Assembly (NCBI GenBank): GCA_037130755.1
Contig: JBAXSI010000001.1
Span: forward strand, 124,001-188,000
From: UBA10649 sp037130755
Lineage (GTDB): Bacteria > Actinomycetota > Actinomycetes > S36-B12
Direction: 5' to 3'
DNA: 64,000 nucleotides
A program made the position numbers and the translations under genes. Shown here piece by piece: positions 43,594 through 55,068 of this stretch. Numbering within the stretch: the first letter of the stretch is position 1; each line of letters begins with the position of its first letter. A model generated the notes under the pieces. That model made no database searches. It was not told where the DNA came from and saw nothing but the letters and a program-made list of their open reading frames with translations.

Positions 43594-45548
43594 CCCCGCC
43601 CGACCGCGGATTCGCCGGTTGACGCGTCGTGCAGTGCCGCGAACACCGACGCCGCGAGCACCGGCCCGACGCCCGGCACCTCCACGAGCTCCACCTCGCC
43701 TGCTTCCTTGAGTCGCTTCACCGAGCCGAAGTGGCGCAGCAGGGCCTTCGCCTTGGCCGGCCCCAGCCCGGGGATATCGTCGAGGACACTGGCGGTGGCC
43801 CGCTTGCCCCGTCGCTTGCGGTGCAGCGAGATCGCGGTGCGGTGCGCCTCGTCGCGCACCCGCTGCAGCAGGTACAACGCCTCGCTGGTGCGCGGGAGGA
43901 TCACCGGGTCTGCCTCGTCCGGCAGCCACACCTCCTCAAGGCGCTTGGCCAGGCCGATGACGGGCAGGTCGTTGACCCCGACCGACATGAGCGCGTCTTG
44001 AGCGGCGCGCACCTGGGGGGCTCCGCCATCGACCACGAGCAGTGCCGGCGGGTACGCGAACCGCTCCGGCGCCGGCTTGGCGCCGGCATCGACGGGCAGC
44101 GGTGCGGCGTCCTGGCCAGCGTCCTGCCCGACAGCCACCTCGACGATCGGCTCGGCCGCGCGGTCCCGATCGCGGAATCGCCGCGTGACCACCTCGGCCA
44201 TGGCTGCCAGGTCGTCTGCGTGCGGTGTGCGGATGACGAACGAGCGGTAGTCGCGCTTGCGCGGCAGTCCGTCCTCGAACACGACCAGCGATGCCACGGT
44301 GTCCTGTCCCTGCAACGTGGAGATGTCGATGCATTCGATGCGCAGCGGCGGCTCCGGTAGTGCGAGGTAGTCCTGAAGCTCCTTGAGCGCCTGGCTTCGC
44401 GTCGTCAGGTCGCTGGAGCGCTTGGTCGTGTGGAGCCGCAGTGTGCCTTCGGCATTCGCGAGTGCAGTCGCCATGAGTGCGCGCTTGTCGCCACGTTGGG
44501 GCGTGCGCACGGCGACGCGTGAGCCGCGCAATTGGCTGAGCCATTCGTTCCACGGGCCGGAGTCGTCGAGCGGGCTGGAGACGAGCACCTCTTTCGGCGG
44601 ATCGGCCACAACTGTGTCGGCGTAGAGGCGCTGCATGACGCGCTCGAGGTAACCCGAGGTGCTCAGGTCTTCGGCCTTCTCCACGACGAATCCGCGCTCG
44701 CCGCGGATGCGTCCGCCGCGGACATGGAAGACCTGCACCCCCATCTGCAGGTCGTCCTCGACCACCGCGATGAGGTCGGCATCGGTGCTGTCGTCGAACA
44801 CGACCGCGTTGCGCTCCATCGCACGGCGCAGCGCACCGAGCCGATCGCGCAGTCGGGCCGCCTCCTCGTACTCCTGGCGCGAGGACGCCAGCAGCATCCG
44901 GCTCTCGAGTTCGCGTACGAACGGATCGGTCTGACCTGACATGAAGCTGCAGAAGTCGTCGACCAGGGCCCGATAGTCAGCGGGCTCGATGCGGCCCACG
45001 CAGGGCGCGCTGCACTTCTCGATGTAGCCGAGCAGGCAGGGCCGGCCGACCTGCTTGGCGCGCCGGAAGACGCCGTCGCGACAGGTGCGGATCGGGAACA
45101 CCCTGACGAGTTGGTCGAGCGTGTCGCGGATGGCCCACGCATGGCCGTAGGGACCGAAGTAGCGGGTCCCTTTGCGCTTGGCCTCGCGCACGACGGCGGC
45201 CCGCGGGAACTCCTCTGATGTCGTCACCGCGAGGTAGGGGTAGCTCTTGTCGTCGCGGTACTTGACGTTGAACCGCGGGTCGTACTCCTTGATCCATGAG
45301 TACTCGAGTGCGAGGGCCTCGACCTCGTTGGCCACGGTCACCCAGTCCACGGACGCCGCGGTGGTGACCATGGATCGCGTCCGAGGATGCAGGCTGCCCA
45401 GATCCGCGAAGTAGGAGTTCAGCCGCGAACGCAGGTTCCTGGCCTTGCCCACGTAGACGACGCGACCGTGTGCGTCTCGGAAGCGGTAGACGCCCGGGTC
45501 GGTCGGGATCTCACCCGTCGCCGGGCGGTACGAGGCCGGGTCCGCCAT
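43590..45548 (-). CDS. uvrC: Excinuclease ABC subunit C
   Basis: 652-aa UvrC. N-terminal GIY-YIG nuclease (PGVYRFRDAHGRVVYVGKARNLRSRLNSYF), a Cys cluster (CLLGYIEKCSAPCVGR), UVR motif near 205-240, RNase H-like C-terminal nuclease with VVDGGAPQ, and a final helix-hairpin-helix pair (LDDIPGLGPAKAKALLRHFGS, VPGVGPVLAASV). Makes both incisions around UvrB-bound damage. ATG with TAGGCT 6 nt upstream; no Shine-Dalgarno, so likely leaderless. Heads the rapZ-yvcK-whiA group. Confidence 0.96.
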   Translation of the reverse strand: MADPASYRPATGEIPTDPGVYRFRDAHGRVVYVGKARNLRSRLNSYFADLGSLHPRTRSMVTTAASVDWVTVANEVEALALEYSWIKEYDPRFNVKYRDDKSYPYLAVTTSEEFPRAAVVREAKRKGTRYFGPYGHAWAIRDTLDQLVRVFPIRTCRDGVFRRAKQVGRPCLLGYIEKCSAPCVGRIEPADYRALVDDFCSFMSGQTDPFVRELESRMLLASSRQEYEEAARLRDRLGALRRAMERNAVVFDDSTDADLIAVVEDDLQMGVQVFHVRGGRIRGERGFVVEKAEDLSTSGYLERVMQRLYADTVVADPPKEVLVSSPLDDSGPWNEWLSQLRGSRVAVRTPQRGDKRALMATALANAEGTLRLHTTKRSSDLTTRSQALKELQDYLALPEPPLRIECIDISTLQGQDTVASLVVFEDGLPRKRDYRSFVIRTPHADDLAAMAEVVTRRFRDRDRAAEPIVEVAVGQDAGQDAAPLPVDAGAKPAPERFAYPPALLVVDGGAPQVRAAQDALMSVGVNDLPVIGLAKRLEEVWLPDEADPVILPRTSEALYLLQRVRDEAHRTAISLHRKRRGKRATASVLDDIPGLGPAKAKALLRHFGSVKRLKEAGEVELVEVPGVGPVLAASVFAALHDASTGESAVGRG

Positions 45549-45554
45549 GTCCCC

Positions 45555-45560
45555 AGCCTA
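45555..45560 (-). promoter_or_regulatory. -10 element for a leaderless mRNA (uvrC)
   Basis: TAGGCT on the minus strand, 6 nt before the uvrC ATG, in the 52-bp gap after the Rieske lipoprotein gene. Confidence 0.55.
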
Positions 45561-45600
45561 GGAGCGAGTACTGACGGCGCAGCGCGCGCGCCTCGTCGGG

Positions 45601-46050
45601 TCAGCCTGTGAGGACGACATTCCCGCCGTTCACCGCGATGGCAGCCGCCGCCAGCGGCTGCGTCGCCGGGCCGGTGATGACCGAGCCGTCAGTGCCGGAG
45701 AACTTTGATCCGTGGCACGGGCAGATGATCTCGTTGTCGACCACGGATCCCACCAGGCAGCCCTGATGGGTGCAGATGGCTGAGAAGGCCTTGATCGAGC
45801 CCTCGGTCGGCTGGGTCACCACGACCGCAGAGTCCGGGAGGATCACGCCGCCACCCACGGGCACGTCGGCCACCGGCGTGAGCGTGACAGATCCGGCGGA
45901 GCCGCTGGCCACTGCGGATGCGGGTGTTGAGGCAGCCGGAGCGCTTGATGCCGCTGGCGTCGAGCTCGAGCCTGACGAGCAGGCTGCCACAACGCCCCCG
46001 ACGGCCACCAGGCCGCCCACCTGCAGCACCGATCGACGATCGACGTCCAT
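45601..46050 (-). CDS. Exported Rieske [2Fe-2S] lipoprotein
   Basis: 149 aa. N-terminus MDVDRRSVLQVGGLVAVGGVVAACSS has a twin-arginine motif (RRSVLQ), a hydrophobic stretch and a lipobox (VAAC), so it is probably exported folded by Tat and lipid-anchored at Cys24. A Ser/Ala/Thr-rich spacer (25-50) leads to a Rieske domain with CTHQGC and CPCHGSKF ligands. Likely an electron carrier at the outer face of the membrane; partner unknown. ATG with GGAGG 8 nt upstream. A TAGGGT -10 candidate lies at 46097-46102. Confidence 0.85.
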   Translation of the reverse strand: MDVDRRSVLQVGGLVAVGGVVAACSSGSSSTPAASSAPAASTPASAVASGSAGSVTLTPVADVPVGGGVILPDSAVVVTQPTEGSIKAFSAICTHQGCLVGSVVDNEIICPCHGSKFSGTDGSVITGPATQPLAAAAIAVNGGNVVLTG

Positions 46051-46256
46051 GCCCCGACCTCCTGTAACCCCTCCGGACCCCGCGCCCGGCAGGGTTACCC
46101 TACGGGCCACCGCGCGTCCCCGTGCACGCGGCGGCCCGCAAGACTATGCGTTCAAGCCGACGTTGCCGCCCAGGACGCAGATGGCTTCCGGAGCCAGCGG
46201 CGAGCCCACGGCAGATCCATGACTTCCCACCACTTGAACGTAGGCGTCAACGTAGG
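46051..46256. other. Gap between uvrA and the Rieske gene
   Basis: About 206 bp without a supported gene. On the minus strand a TAGGGT (46097-46102) can be the -10 of the Rieske gene with a leader of about 40 nt. Near the uvrA end, ACGTAGG occurs twice 12 bp apart (around 46239-46256). I see no clear terminator hairpin for uvrA and no open frame with coding character. Confidence 0.4.
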
Positions 46257-49178
<2,922 letters not shown>

Positions 49179-49248
49179 GGGGTCCCTTTCAACCGGATAC
49201 AGTGCGTCCGTCGTCTTCGGTGCAGTCGTCTACGGAGTGGAGAGACGA

Positions 49249-49899
49249 ATGTATAACGGGCGTGTGACAGTCGCCGGACCGGCAGACGTCCATGAGCTCG
49301 GGGACCTGGTCATCAGCAAGCTGGCCGTGGGGCCCTACAACAACAACACCTACCTGCTCCGCTGCCGTTCAGACGGCCGGCAGGTCCTCATCGACGCCGC
49401 CGCCGAACCCGAACGCATCCTCGACCTCATCGGCGCTGACGGGATCGACCTGATTGTCACGACCCACCGGCACCCGGACCACTGGCAGGCACTCGAGGCC
49501 GTCCAACGGGCCACGGGAGCCCCCACCGTCGCACATGTCGCAGACGCCCCAGGAATCCCGGTCGCTACCGACCTGCTGCTCAACGACGGCGACCGTGTCT
49601 TCGTCGGCTCGTGCTACCTCGAGGCGATCCACCTGGTCGGGCACACGCCCGGCTCCATCGCCCTGCTCTACGACGACCCCGAGGGACCGCCGCACCTGTT
49701 CACTGGGGACTGCCTGTTCCCCGGGGGTGTCGGGAAGACCAACTCCCCCGAGGACTTCGACTCGCTGTACCTCGGAGTCAAGGCCAGGGTGTTCGACGCA
49801 CTGCCGGACGAGACCTGGGTCTACCCCGGCCACGGCTGGGACACGACGGTCGGCGCCGAGCGCCCGCACCTCGCGGAGTGGTTCGACCGGAAGTGGTGA
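49249..49899 (+). CDS. MBL-fold metallo-hydrolase
   Basis: 216-aa metallo-beta-lactamase-fold protein of the glyoxalase II-like class. Zinc motif THRHPDHWQA, then HLVGHTPGSIALLY, FTGDCLFPGG and the last His in VYPGHGWDT are intact. No signal peptide. It is divergent from uvrA, matching Rv1637c beside uvrA in mycobacteria. ATG at 49249 fits Streptomyces relatives; a GTG at 49264 with a near-consensus TATAAC 6 nt before it is an alternative leaderless start (211 aa). Confidence 0.87.
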   Translation: MYNGRVTVAGPADVHELGDLVISKLAVGPYNNNTYLLRCRSDGRQVLIDAAAEPERILDLIGADGIDLIVTTHRHPDHWQALEAVQRATGAPTVAHVADAPGIPVATDLLLNDGDRVFVGSCYLEAIHLVGHTPGSIALLYDDPEGPPHLFTGDCLFPGGVGKTNSPEDFDSLYLGVKARVFDALPDETWVYPGHGWDTTVGAERPHLAEWFDRKW

Positions 49900-49952
49900 A
49901 CACTGTGGCCAGTAACGCCCAGCCATCAGTGCCCAACCTGGAGACACCATGA
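49896..49952 (+). CDS. 18-codon relay ORF between the MBL gene and ybjQ
   Basis: GTG at 49896 overlaps the MBL-gene stop (GTGA), and its own TGA at 49950-49952 overlaps the ybjQ-like ATG (ATGA). The peptide would be MNTVASNAQPSVPNLETP. Like the mini-ORF between zwf and opcA, it exactly fills an intergenic gap by 4-bp overlaps at both ends. It could simply carry ribosomes to the next gene. GGAG precedes the ybjQ-like ATG, so independent initiation is also possible. Confidence 0.4.
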   Translation: MNTVASNAQPSVPNLETP

Positions 49953-50296
49953 CCGACCTGCAGACCGCACTCGCCATCCCGGTTTCGACCACTCCCGACA
50001 TCCCTGGTCGCACCCTTGCCTCCTACGTCGGACCAGCGTTCGGACTGATCGTTCGGTCGACCGGCGCGGGCGGGAACCTCAAGGGCACCTTCCGTGGAAT
50101 GAAGCAGGGCGAGGTCGTCGAGTTCAGCGCCTCACTTGAGGAGGCTCGTCACGTCGCCCTGGAGCGCCTCGTGGAGCACGCCGTGGCCCAAGGCGCCAAC
50201 GCCGTCGTCGGCTTGCGCTTCGACTCCACCGACATGGGCTCGACGCAGGGCATGGCCGAGATACCTGCCTACGGCACGGCGGTCGTCCTCGCCTAG
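49949..50296 (+). CDS. YbjQ-family (UPF0145, DUF74) protein
   Basis: 115-aa YbjQ domain: VSTTPDIPGRTLASYVGPAFGLIVRSTG at the N-terminus and the repeated core ALERLVEHAVAQGANAVVGLRFDSTDM followed by EIPAYGTAVVL. The family is a pentameric heavy-metal-binding-like fold with unknown role. No membrane segment. Probably cotranscribed with the MBL gene through the relay ORF; a hairpin follows its stop. Confidence 0.9.
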   Translation: MTDLQTALAIPVSTTPDIPGRTLASYVGPAFGLIVRSTGAGGNLKGTFRGMKQGEVVEFSASLEEARHVALERLVEHAVAQGANAVVGLRFDSTDMGSTQGMAEIPAYGTAVVLA

Positions 50297-50309
50297 CCAG
50301 CCGGCGGCC

Positions 50310-50332
50310 GGCCTGGATCGCCGATCCCGGCC
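50310..50332 (+). terminator. Hairpin after the YbjQ gene
   Basis: GGCC-T-GGATC / GATCC-C-GGCC forms a 5-bp plus 4-bp stem with one mismatch and a 3-nt loop, 14 bp past the stop at 50296. A TAGGTT (50340-50345) downstream can be the -10 of the next small gene. Confidence 0.5.
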
Positions 50333-50387
50333 AGGACACTAGGTTGGGGGCAGAAGGCACTGAACTGGCCGAATGGAAGGAACACCC

Positions 50388-50678
50388 ATGGTGAGCGAGA
50401 GCGCCCGGACCCTCGACCTGCTCAGGCAGCGGGACCGGCAGAAGCGCACCATGCAGGTGTGGGTCGGCCTCCTGGTCGTGTGGGGCGTCCTCGTCGGCTG
50501 GCTTGCCTTCCTCATCGTCGACTCGATGACCGGTGGAACGAAGTCCGCCGCTGCCTGGCTGACCTACCTGATCCCGTTGGCGGCAATCGCCATGGTGCTC
50601 TTCTTGCACTGGCAGCGACTGCGCACCATCGACGCGGACCTGCTGGCGGCCACCGAAGCGGACATGAAGCGGGGCTAG
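50388..50678 (+). CDS. Small two-helix membrane protein
   Basis: 96 aa, family not recognised. A short charged N-terminus (SESARTLDLLRQRDRQKR) precedes two hydrophobic helices (about 24-46, VWVGLLVVWGVLVGWLAFLIV, and 60-78, LTYLIPLAAIAMVLFL), then a cytoplasmic tail. ATG with GGAAGG 8 nt upstream. Convergent with the VOC gene with a 4-bp CTAG stop overlap. Product uncertain but codon usage and start context look genuine. Confidence 0.7.
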   Translation: MVSESARTLDLLRQRDRQKRTMQVWVGLLVVWGVLVGWLAFLIVDSMTGGTKSAAAWLTYLIPLAAIAMVLFLHWQRLRTIDADLLAATEADMKRG

Positions 50679-51028
50679 TCGGTCACCGCTCGCAGCACGC
50701 AGAACTCGTTCCCCTCCGGATCGGCCAGGACCACCCACGTCGGCTCACCCTGGCCGATGTCGACCCGCTGTGCGCCCAGCGACAGGAGTCGTTCCACTTC
50801 TGCCCCCTGATCAGCGGGCCGGAAGTCCAGGTGAAGGCGGTTCTTGCCCGCCTTGCCCTCGGCAACAGGGACGAAGAGGAGGCCGGGCAAGGACTCCGGG
50901 GTGGGTCGAATCTCGAACTCGTCATGCGCCTCGAACGTCACGACCCATCCGAGGGCCTCGGCCCACCATCGGCCCAGTCCGGACGGATCCACCGCGTCGA
51001 CGACGACCTGCTCCCAGAGAAGTCCCAT
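50675..51028 (-). CDS. Glyoxalase/VOC-superfamily protein
   Basis: 117-aa vicinal-oxygen-chelate fold: VDAVDPSGLGRWWAEALGWVVTFE, RLHLDFRPADQGAEVERLLSLGA and WVVLADPEGNEFCVL are typical of the COG0346/Glyoxalase-like group with D-P-E-G-N. The metal-ligand pattern includes H in RLHLD and E in GNEF. Substrate unknown. Start at the ATG (MGLLWEQVVVDAVD), 2 nt from the terC stop; the longer frame is antisense. Confidence 0.8.
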   Translation of the reverse strand: MGLLWEQVVVDAVDPSGLGRWWAEALGWVVTFEAHDEFEIRPTPESLPGLLFVPVAEGKAGKNRLHLDFRPADQGAEVERLLSLGAQRVDIGQGEPTWVVLADPEGNEFCVLRAVTD

Positions 51029-51030
51029 GC

Positions 51031-52038
51031 CTACCCTTCCTGAGCCTCCGCGTCGTCGTCCTGCTCGCGGCCGGTCAGTCGTCCCGCATGCGCGCGTGCC
51101 TCGGGGGACTTTCGCACCTTGAGCCACGACGCCACCCCGACGACGACCAGCACGACGAGGATGAAGACGAGGCTCTGCGCCGTCGAGATGTGCGGGATCG
51201 CTGGGTTGACCTCGTGAAGGTAGGTGAGGATGAGCTTGATCCCGATGAACACCAGGATGACGGACAGTCCCGTCGACAGGTAGACGAGCTTGTCGAGCAG
51301 GCCCCTCAGCAGGAAGTACAGCGCGCGAAGGCCCAGCAGTGCGAACGCGTTCGCCGCGAAGACGAGGTAGGGAATCTGCGTCACGCCGAAGGTGGCCGGG
51401 ATCGAGTCGAGGGCGAAGAGCAGGTCCGTGGACCCGATCGCGATGACGACCAGGAGCATCGGGGTCGCGATGCGCCGGCCATCGACGTGGGTGAACAAGC
51501 GCGACCCGTCGAACCCGTCCGACAGGTGGATGCGCCTCCTGGCGAATCGCACGACCGCGTTGTCCTTGGGCTCTGGGTCCTCGTTTCGGTGCCGCGCCAG
51601 TTGAACGCCCGTCCAGATGAGGATCGCCCCGAAGATGACGAAGGTGAACGCGAACGCCGACAGTGCGGCAGCCCCGACGGCGATGAAGGCCGCGCGCAGG
51701 ATCAGCGCCAGCACGACCCCGATCAGGAGGACTCGCTGGTGCAGTTCCAGCGGGACGGCGAACTGGGTGAGAATGATGATGAACACGAACAGGTTGTCGA
51801 TGCTCAGCGACTTCTCGACCAAGTAGGCGGCGAAGTACTGCGAGCCGACATCGCCCCCCTGCCACACGAGCATCGCGACGCCGAAGAGGACAGCGATGCC
51901 GATGTAGAAGATCGACCAGAGCAGTGCTTCCTTGAACTTGACCTCGTGCGGCTTGTTGCTCACGGCGACGAAGTCCAGGACGATCAGCCCGACGATGCCT
52001 GCAATCGTCACGGCCCAGAGGGCCAGTGACACCTCCAT
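51031..52038 (-). CDS. TerC-family membrane protein (second copy)
   Basis: 335-aa TerC protein with about nine hydrophobic helices. Characteristic motifs are EKSLSIDNLFVFIIILTQF, GSTDLLFALDSIPATFG and FAANAFALLGLRALYFLL, each with metal-site acidic residues in membrane helices. TerC proteins are implicated in Mn2+ export and metallation of exported enzymes in Bacillus and Streptococcus. The C-terminal tail is charged. ATG overlaps the upstream terC stop as TGATG. Confidence 0.9.
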   Translation of the reverse strand: MEVSLALWAVTIAGIVGLIVLDFVAVSNKPHEVKFKEALLWSIFYIGIAVLFGVAMLVWQGGDVGSQYFAAYLVEKSLSIDNLFVFIIILTQFAVPLELHQRVLLIGVVLALILRAAFIAVGAAALSAFAFTFVIFGAILIWTGVQLARHRNEDPEPKDNAVVRFARRRIHLSDGFDGSRLFTHVDGRRIATPMLLVVIAIGSTDLLFALDSIPATFGVTQIPYLVFAANAFALLGLRALYFLLRGLLDKLVYLSTGLSVILVFIGIKLILTYLHEVNPAIPHISTAQSLVFILVVLVVVGVASWLKVRKSPEARAHAGRLTGREQDDDAEAQEG

Positions 52039-52994
52039 CAGTCGGTCCCTTCCTCGCCCTCGTCTCGTGTCTCATAGAGACTAATGGCCGCGGTCGCGCC
52101 CAGCACAACGACGATGACCAGCAGCGACAGCCAGATCGGAACGGAGGGCACCTCGAGGCTGGTCGTGGCGTTCAGCGCGTCGAGGATCAGCTTCACACCG
52201 ATGAAGGCCAAAATCACCGCGAGCCCACGGTTCAGATACCGCAGCCGGCCTAGAACCCCGCGCAGCAGGAAGTACAGCTGCCGCAGGCCCATCAGGGCGA
52301 AGGCGTTCACGGTGAAGACCAGATACGTCTCCGACGTGATGCCGAACACCGCCGGGATGCTGTCGATCGCGAAGAGCAGGTCGGTGGTCCCGATGGCGAG
52401 CATCACCAGCGCCATCGGCGTGAGCGCACGCTGGCCGGCAACCCGAGTGAAGAAGTGGGAGCCGTTGTACTGAGTGCTCGTCGGCACGTGCGAGCCCACC
52501 CATCGGACCAGAGCGTTGCCCTCCGGGTCGGGCTCGGACCCCTCGGAAGCCCACACTTTCCAGGCCGTGAAGAGCAGGAACAGGCCGAACACGTAGAAGG
52601 TGGCCTCGAACCGCTCGATGAGCTCGGCGCCCAGGACGATGAGCATGCCGCGAAGGATCAGTGCAATGACGATGCCGACGAGGAGGACCCGGTGCTGAAG
52701 CATCGCAGGCACCGCGAACGACGACATGATGATCATGAAGACGAACAGGTTGTCGACGCTGAGGGAGTACTCGGTGAGATATCCCGCCACGAACTGGCCC
52801 GCGTACGCCGCCCCGAACTGGACTGCGATGAACACCGCGAAGGCGGCCGCGAAACCGACGTAGAAGATGACCCAGTGCAGCGCGTTCCGGCTGGTGAAGG
52901 GCGTCTTGCGACGCTCGACGATGATCAGGTCGAGCGCGATCACCCCGACGAGGATGAACAGCGTCGCCGCCCACAGTCCCGCGGAGACGATCAC
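52038..52994 (-). CDS. TerC-family membrane protein (first copy)
   Basis: 318-aa paralogue of the next gene, with the same motif order: EYSLSVDNLFVFMIIMSSF, GTTDLLFAIDSIPAVFG and FTVNAFALMGLRQLYFLLRG. Differs mainly in loops and tail. GTG start with GGGGGG directly before it. Tandem duplication of terC with TGATG coupling means both are made together; different metal or partner preference is possible. Confidence 0.9.
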   Translation of the reverse strand: MIVSAGLWAATLFILVGVIALDLIIVERRKTPFTSRNALHWVIFYVGFAAAFAVFIAVQFGAAYAGQFVAGYLTEYSLSVDNLFVFMIIMSSFAVPAMLQHRVLLVGIVIALILRGMLIVLGAELIERFEATFYVFGLFLLFTAWKVWASEGSEPDPEGNALVRWVGSHVPTSTQYNGSHFFTRVAGQRALTPMALVMLAIGTTDLLFAIDSIPAVFGITSETYLVFTVNAFALMGLRQLYFLLRGVLGRLRYLNRGLAVILAFIGVKLILDALNATTSLEVPSVPIWLSLLVIVVVLGATAAISLYETRDEGEEGTD

Positions 52995-53001
52995 CCCCCG
53001 A

Positions 53002-55068
53002 TCATGCCGTGCCGGCCTCCCGCATGCCGCGCAGCTCGCGCTTCAGGTCGCTGACCTCGTCGCGCAACCGGGCTGCCAGCTCGAAGTGGAGTTCGGCCGC
53101 CGCCTGGTGCATCTGCGCCGTGAGGTCCTCGATCAGGGTGGTCAGCTCGTCCGCCGCCAGCGACCGGCCGGACCGCTTGCCCGCCTTGCCGGCCTTCGCC
53201 CGCTCCTGCAGGAGCTCCTGCGTGTCGGCGTCCTCACGCGCCAGCAGGTCCGTGATGTCAGCGATCTTCTTGCGGAGGGGCTGCGGGTCAAGGCCGCGCT
53301 CCTCGTTGTAGGCGACCTGCTTGGCCCGGCGGCGGGTGGTCTCGTCGATTGCCCTGCTCATCGACGGCGTGATGCTGTCGGCGTACATGTGCACCTGACC
53401 CGACACGTTGCGGGCCGCCCGGCCGATGGTCTGGATCAGCGACGTCTCCGACCGCAGGAAGCCCTCCTTGTCGGCGTCCAGGATGGCGACCAGGGAGACT
53501 TCAGGGAGGTCGAGTCCCTCGCGCAGCAGGTTGATGCCCACCAGGACGTCGAAGACGCCCATCCGCAGTTCGCGCAGCAGCTCCACGCGGCGCAGGGTGT
53601 CGACTTCCGAGTGGAGGTACTGCACGCGCACGCCGTGCTCGAGCAGGTAGTCGGTGAGGTCCTCGGCCATCCGCTTGGTGAGCGTCGTGACGAGTACCCG
53701 TTCGCCGATCTCGGCCCGGGACTTGATCTCGCCCATCAGGTCGTCGATCTGCCCCTTGGTCGGCTTGATGATGACCTCGGGGTCGACCAGCCCGGTGGGC
53801 CTGATCACCTGCTCGACGACATCGCCCTGAACCCTGCCGAGTTCATAGGAGCCGGGTGTGGCCGACAGGTAGATCGTCTGGCCGATCCGCTCGACGAACT
53901 CGTCCCATCGCAGTGGCCGGTTGTCCATGGCACTTGGAAGCCGGAACCCATGGTCGACGAGGTTGCGCTTGCGACTCATGTCACCTTCGTACATGGCCCC
54001 GATCTGCGGCACGGTCACGTGCGACTCATCGATGACCATGAGGAAGTCCTCGGGGAAGTAGTCGATCAGGCAGTTCGGGGGGCTGCCGGCTTCGCGTCCG
54101 TCGATGTGCCGGGAGTAGTTCTCGATGCCCGCGCACGAGCCGATCTGCCGCATCATCTCGACGTCGTAGGTGGTGCGCATGCGCAGGCGCTGCGCCTCCA
54201 ACAGCTTGCCCTGGCGCTCGAACTCGGCGAGTCGTTCCTCGAGCTCCACCTCGATCCCGGCGATCGCGCGATCCATGCGCTCGGGTCCGGCCACGTAGTG
54301 CGATGCGGGGAACACGTAGACCTCGGTGTCCTCGGTGAGGATCTCCCCCGTGATCGGATGCAGCGTCATCAGCCGCTCGATCTCGTCGCCGAACATCTCG
54401 ACGCGCACCGGATGCTGCTCGTACACCGGGAAGATCTCCACCGTGTCGCCACGCACCCGGAAGGTGCCGCGCTGGAAGGACACGTCGTTGCGCGTGTACT
54501 GGATGTCGACGAAGGCGCGGAGCATCGAGTCGCGATGGAACTCATCTCCGACGCGCAGGCGCACCATCCGGTCGACGTACTCCTGCGGAGTGCCGAGACC
54601 GTAGATCGCCGAGACGGTCGCCACGACGATGACATCGCGTCGCGTGAGCAGGCTGTTGGTGGCCGAGTGCCGGAGCCGCTCGACCTCCTCGTTGATCGAG
54701 GAGTCCTTCTCGATGTAGGTATCGCTCTGCGGGATGTACGCCTCGGGCTGGTAGTAGTCGTAGTAGGAGACGAAGTACTCCACGGCGTTGTCGGGCAGCA
54801 GTTCCTTGAACTCGCTGGTGAGCTGCGCCGCGAGCGTCTTGTTGGGTGCCATGACCAGCGTGGGTCGCTGCAACTCCTCCACCAGCCACGCCGTGGTCGC
54901 GCTCTTGCCCGTGCCGGTCGCGCCCAGCAGGACGACGTCCTGCTCGCCCTCGCGGATCCGCCTGGCGATGTCGGCGATGGCCTCGGGCTGGTCTCCGGAG
55001 GGCTCGAATGGGGCACGAACGGTGAACGGGGCGACCCTGCGCTGCAGGTCGGTGATCGGGCGCGTCAT
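53002..55068 (-). CDS. uvrB: Excinuclease ABC subunit B
   Basis: 688-aa helicase-like damage verifier. Walker A GATGTGKSATTAWL (about 40-53), beta-hairpin region YYQPEAYIPQSDTYIEKDSSINEEVERLRHSAT, helicase motifs VVDDS-type (DESHVTVPQI), QTIGRAARN and the C-terminal UVR domain (about 645-680, LTAQMHQAAAELHFELAARLRDEVSDLKREL) that binds UvrC. ATG overlaps the coaE stop as ATGA. Downstream of rpsA-coaE as in mycobacteria. Confidence 0.97.
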   Translation of the reverse strand: MTRPITDLQRRVAPFTVRAPFEPSGDQPEAIADIARRIREGEQDVVLLGATGTGKSATTAWLVEELQRPTLVMAPNKTLAAQLTSEFKELLPDNAVEYFVSYYDYYQPEAYIPQSDTYIEKDSSINEEVERLRHSATNSLLTRRDVIVVATVSAIYGLGTPQEYVDRMVRLRVGDEFHRDSMLRAFVDIQYTRNDVSFQRGTFRVRGDTVEIFPVYEQHPVRVEMFGDEIERLMTLHPITGEILTEDTEVYVFPASHYVAGPERMDRAIAGIEVELEERLAEFERQGKLLEAQRLRMRTTYDVEMMRQIGSCAGIENYSRHIDGREAGSPPNCLIDYFPEDFLMVIDESHVTVPQIGAMYEGDMSRKRNLVDHGFRLPSAMDNRPLRWDEFVERIGQTIYLSATPGSYELGRVQGDVVEQVIRPTGLVDPEVIIKPTKGQIDDLMGEIKSRAEIGERVLVTTLTKRMAEDLTDYLLEHGVRVQYLHSEVDTLRRVELLRELRMGVFDVLVGINLLREGLDLPEVSLVAILDADKEGFLRSETSLIQTIGRAARNVSGQVHMYADSITPSMSRAIDETTRRRAKQVAYNEERGLDPQPLRKKIADITDLLAREDADTQELLQERAKAGKAGKRSGRSLAADELTTLIEDLTAQMHQAAAELHFELAARLRDEVSDLKRELRGMREAGTA

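Noticed and set aside
46149..46256. CGTTCAAG ... CTTGAACG and ACGTAGG repeats downstream of uvrA
   Set aside because: Short elements 75 bp apart in mismatched order; no hairpin can be drawn with confidence.
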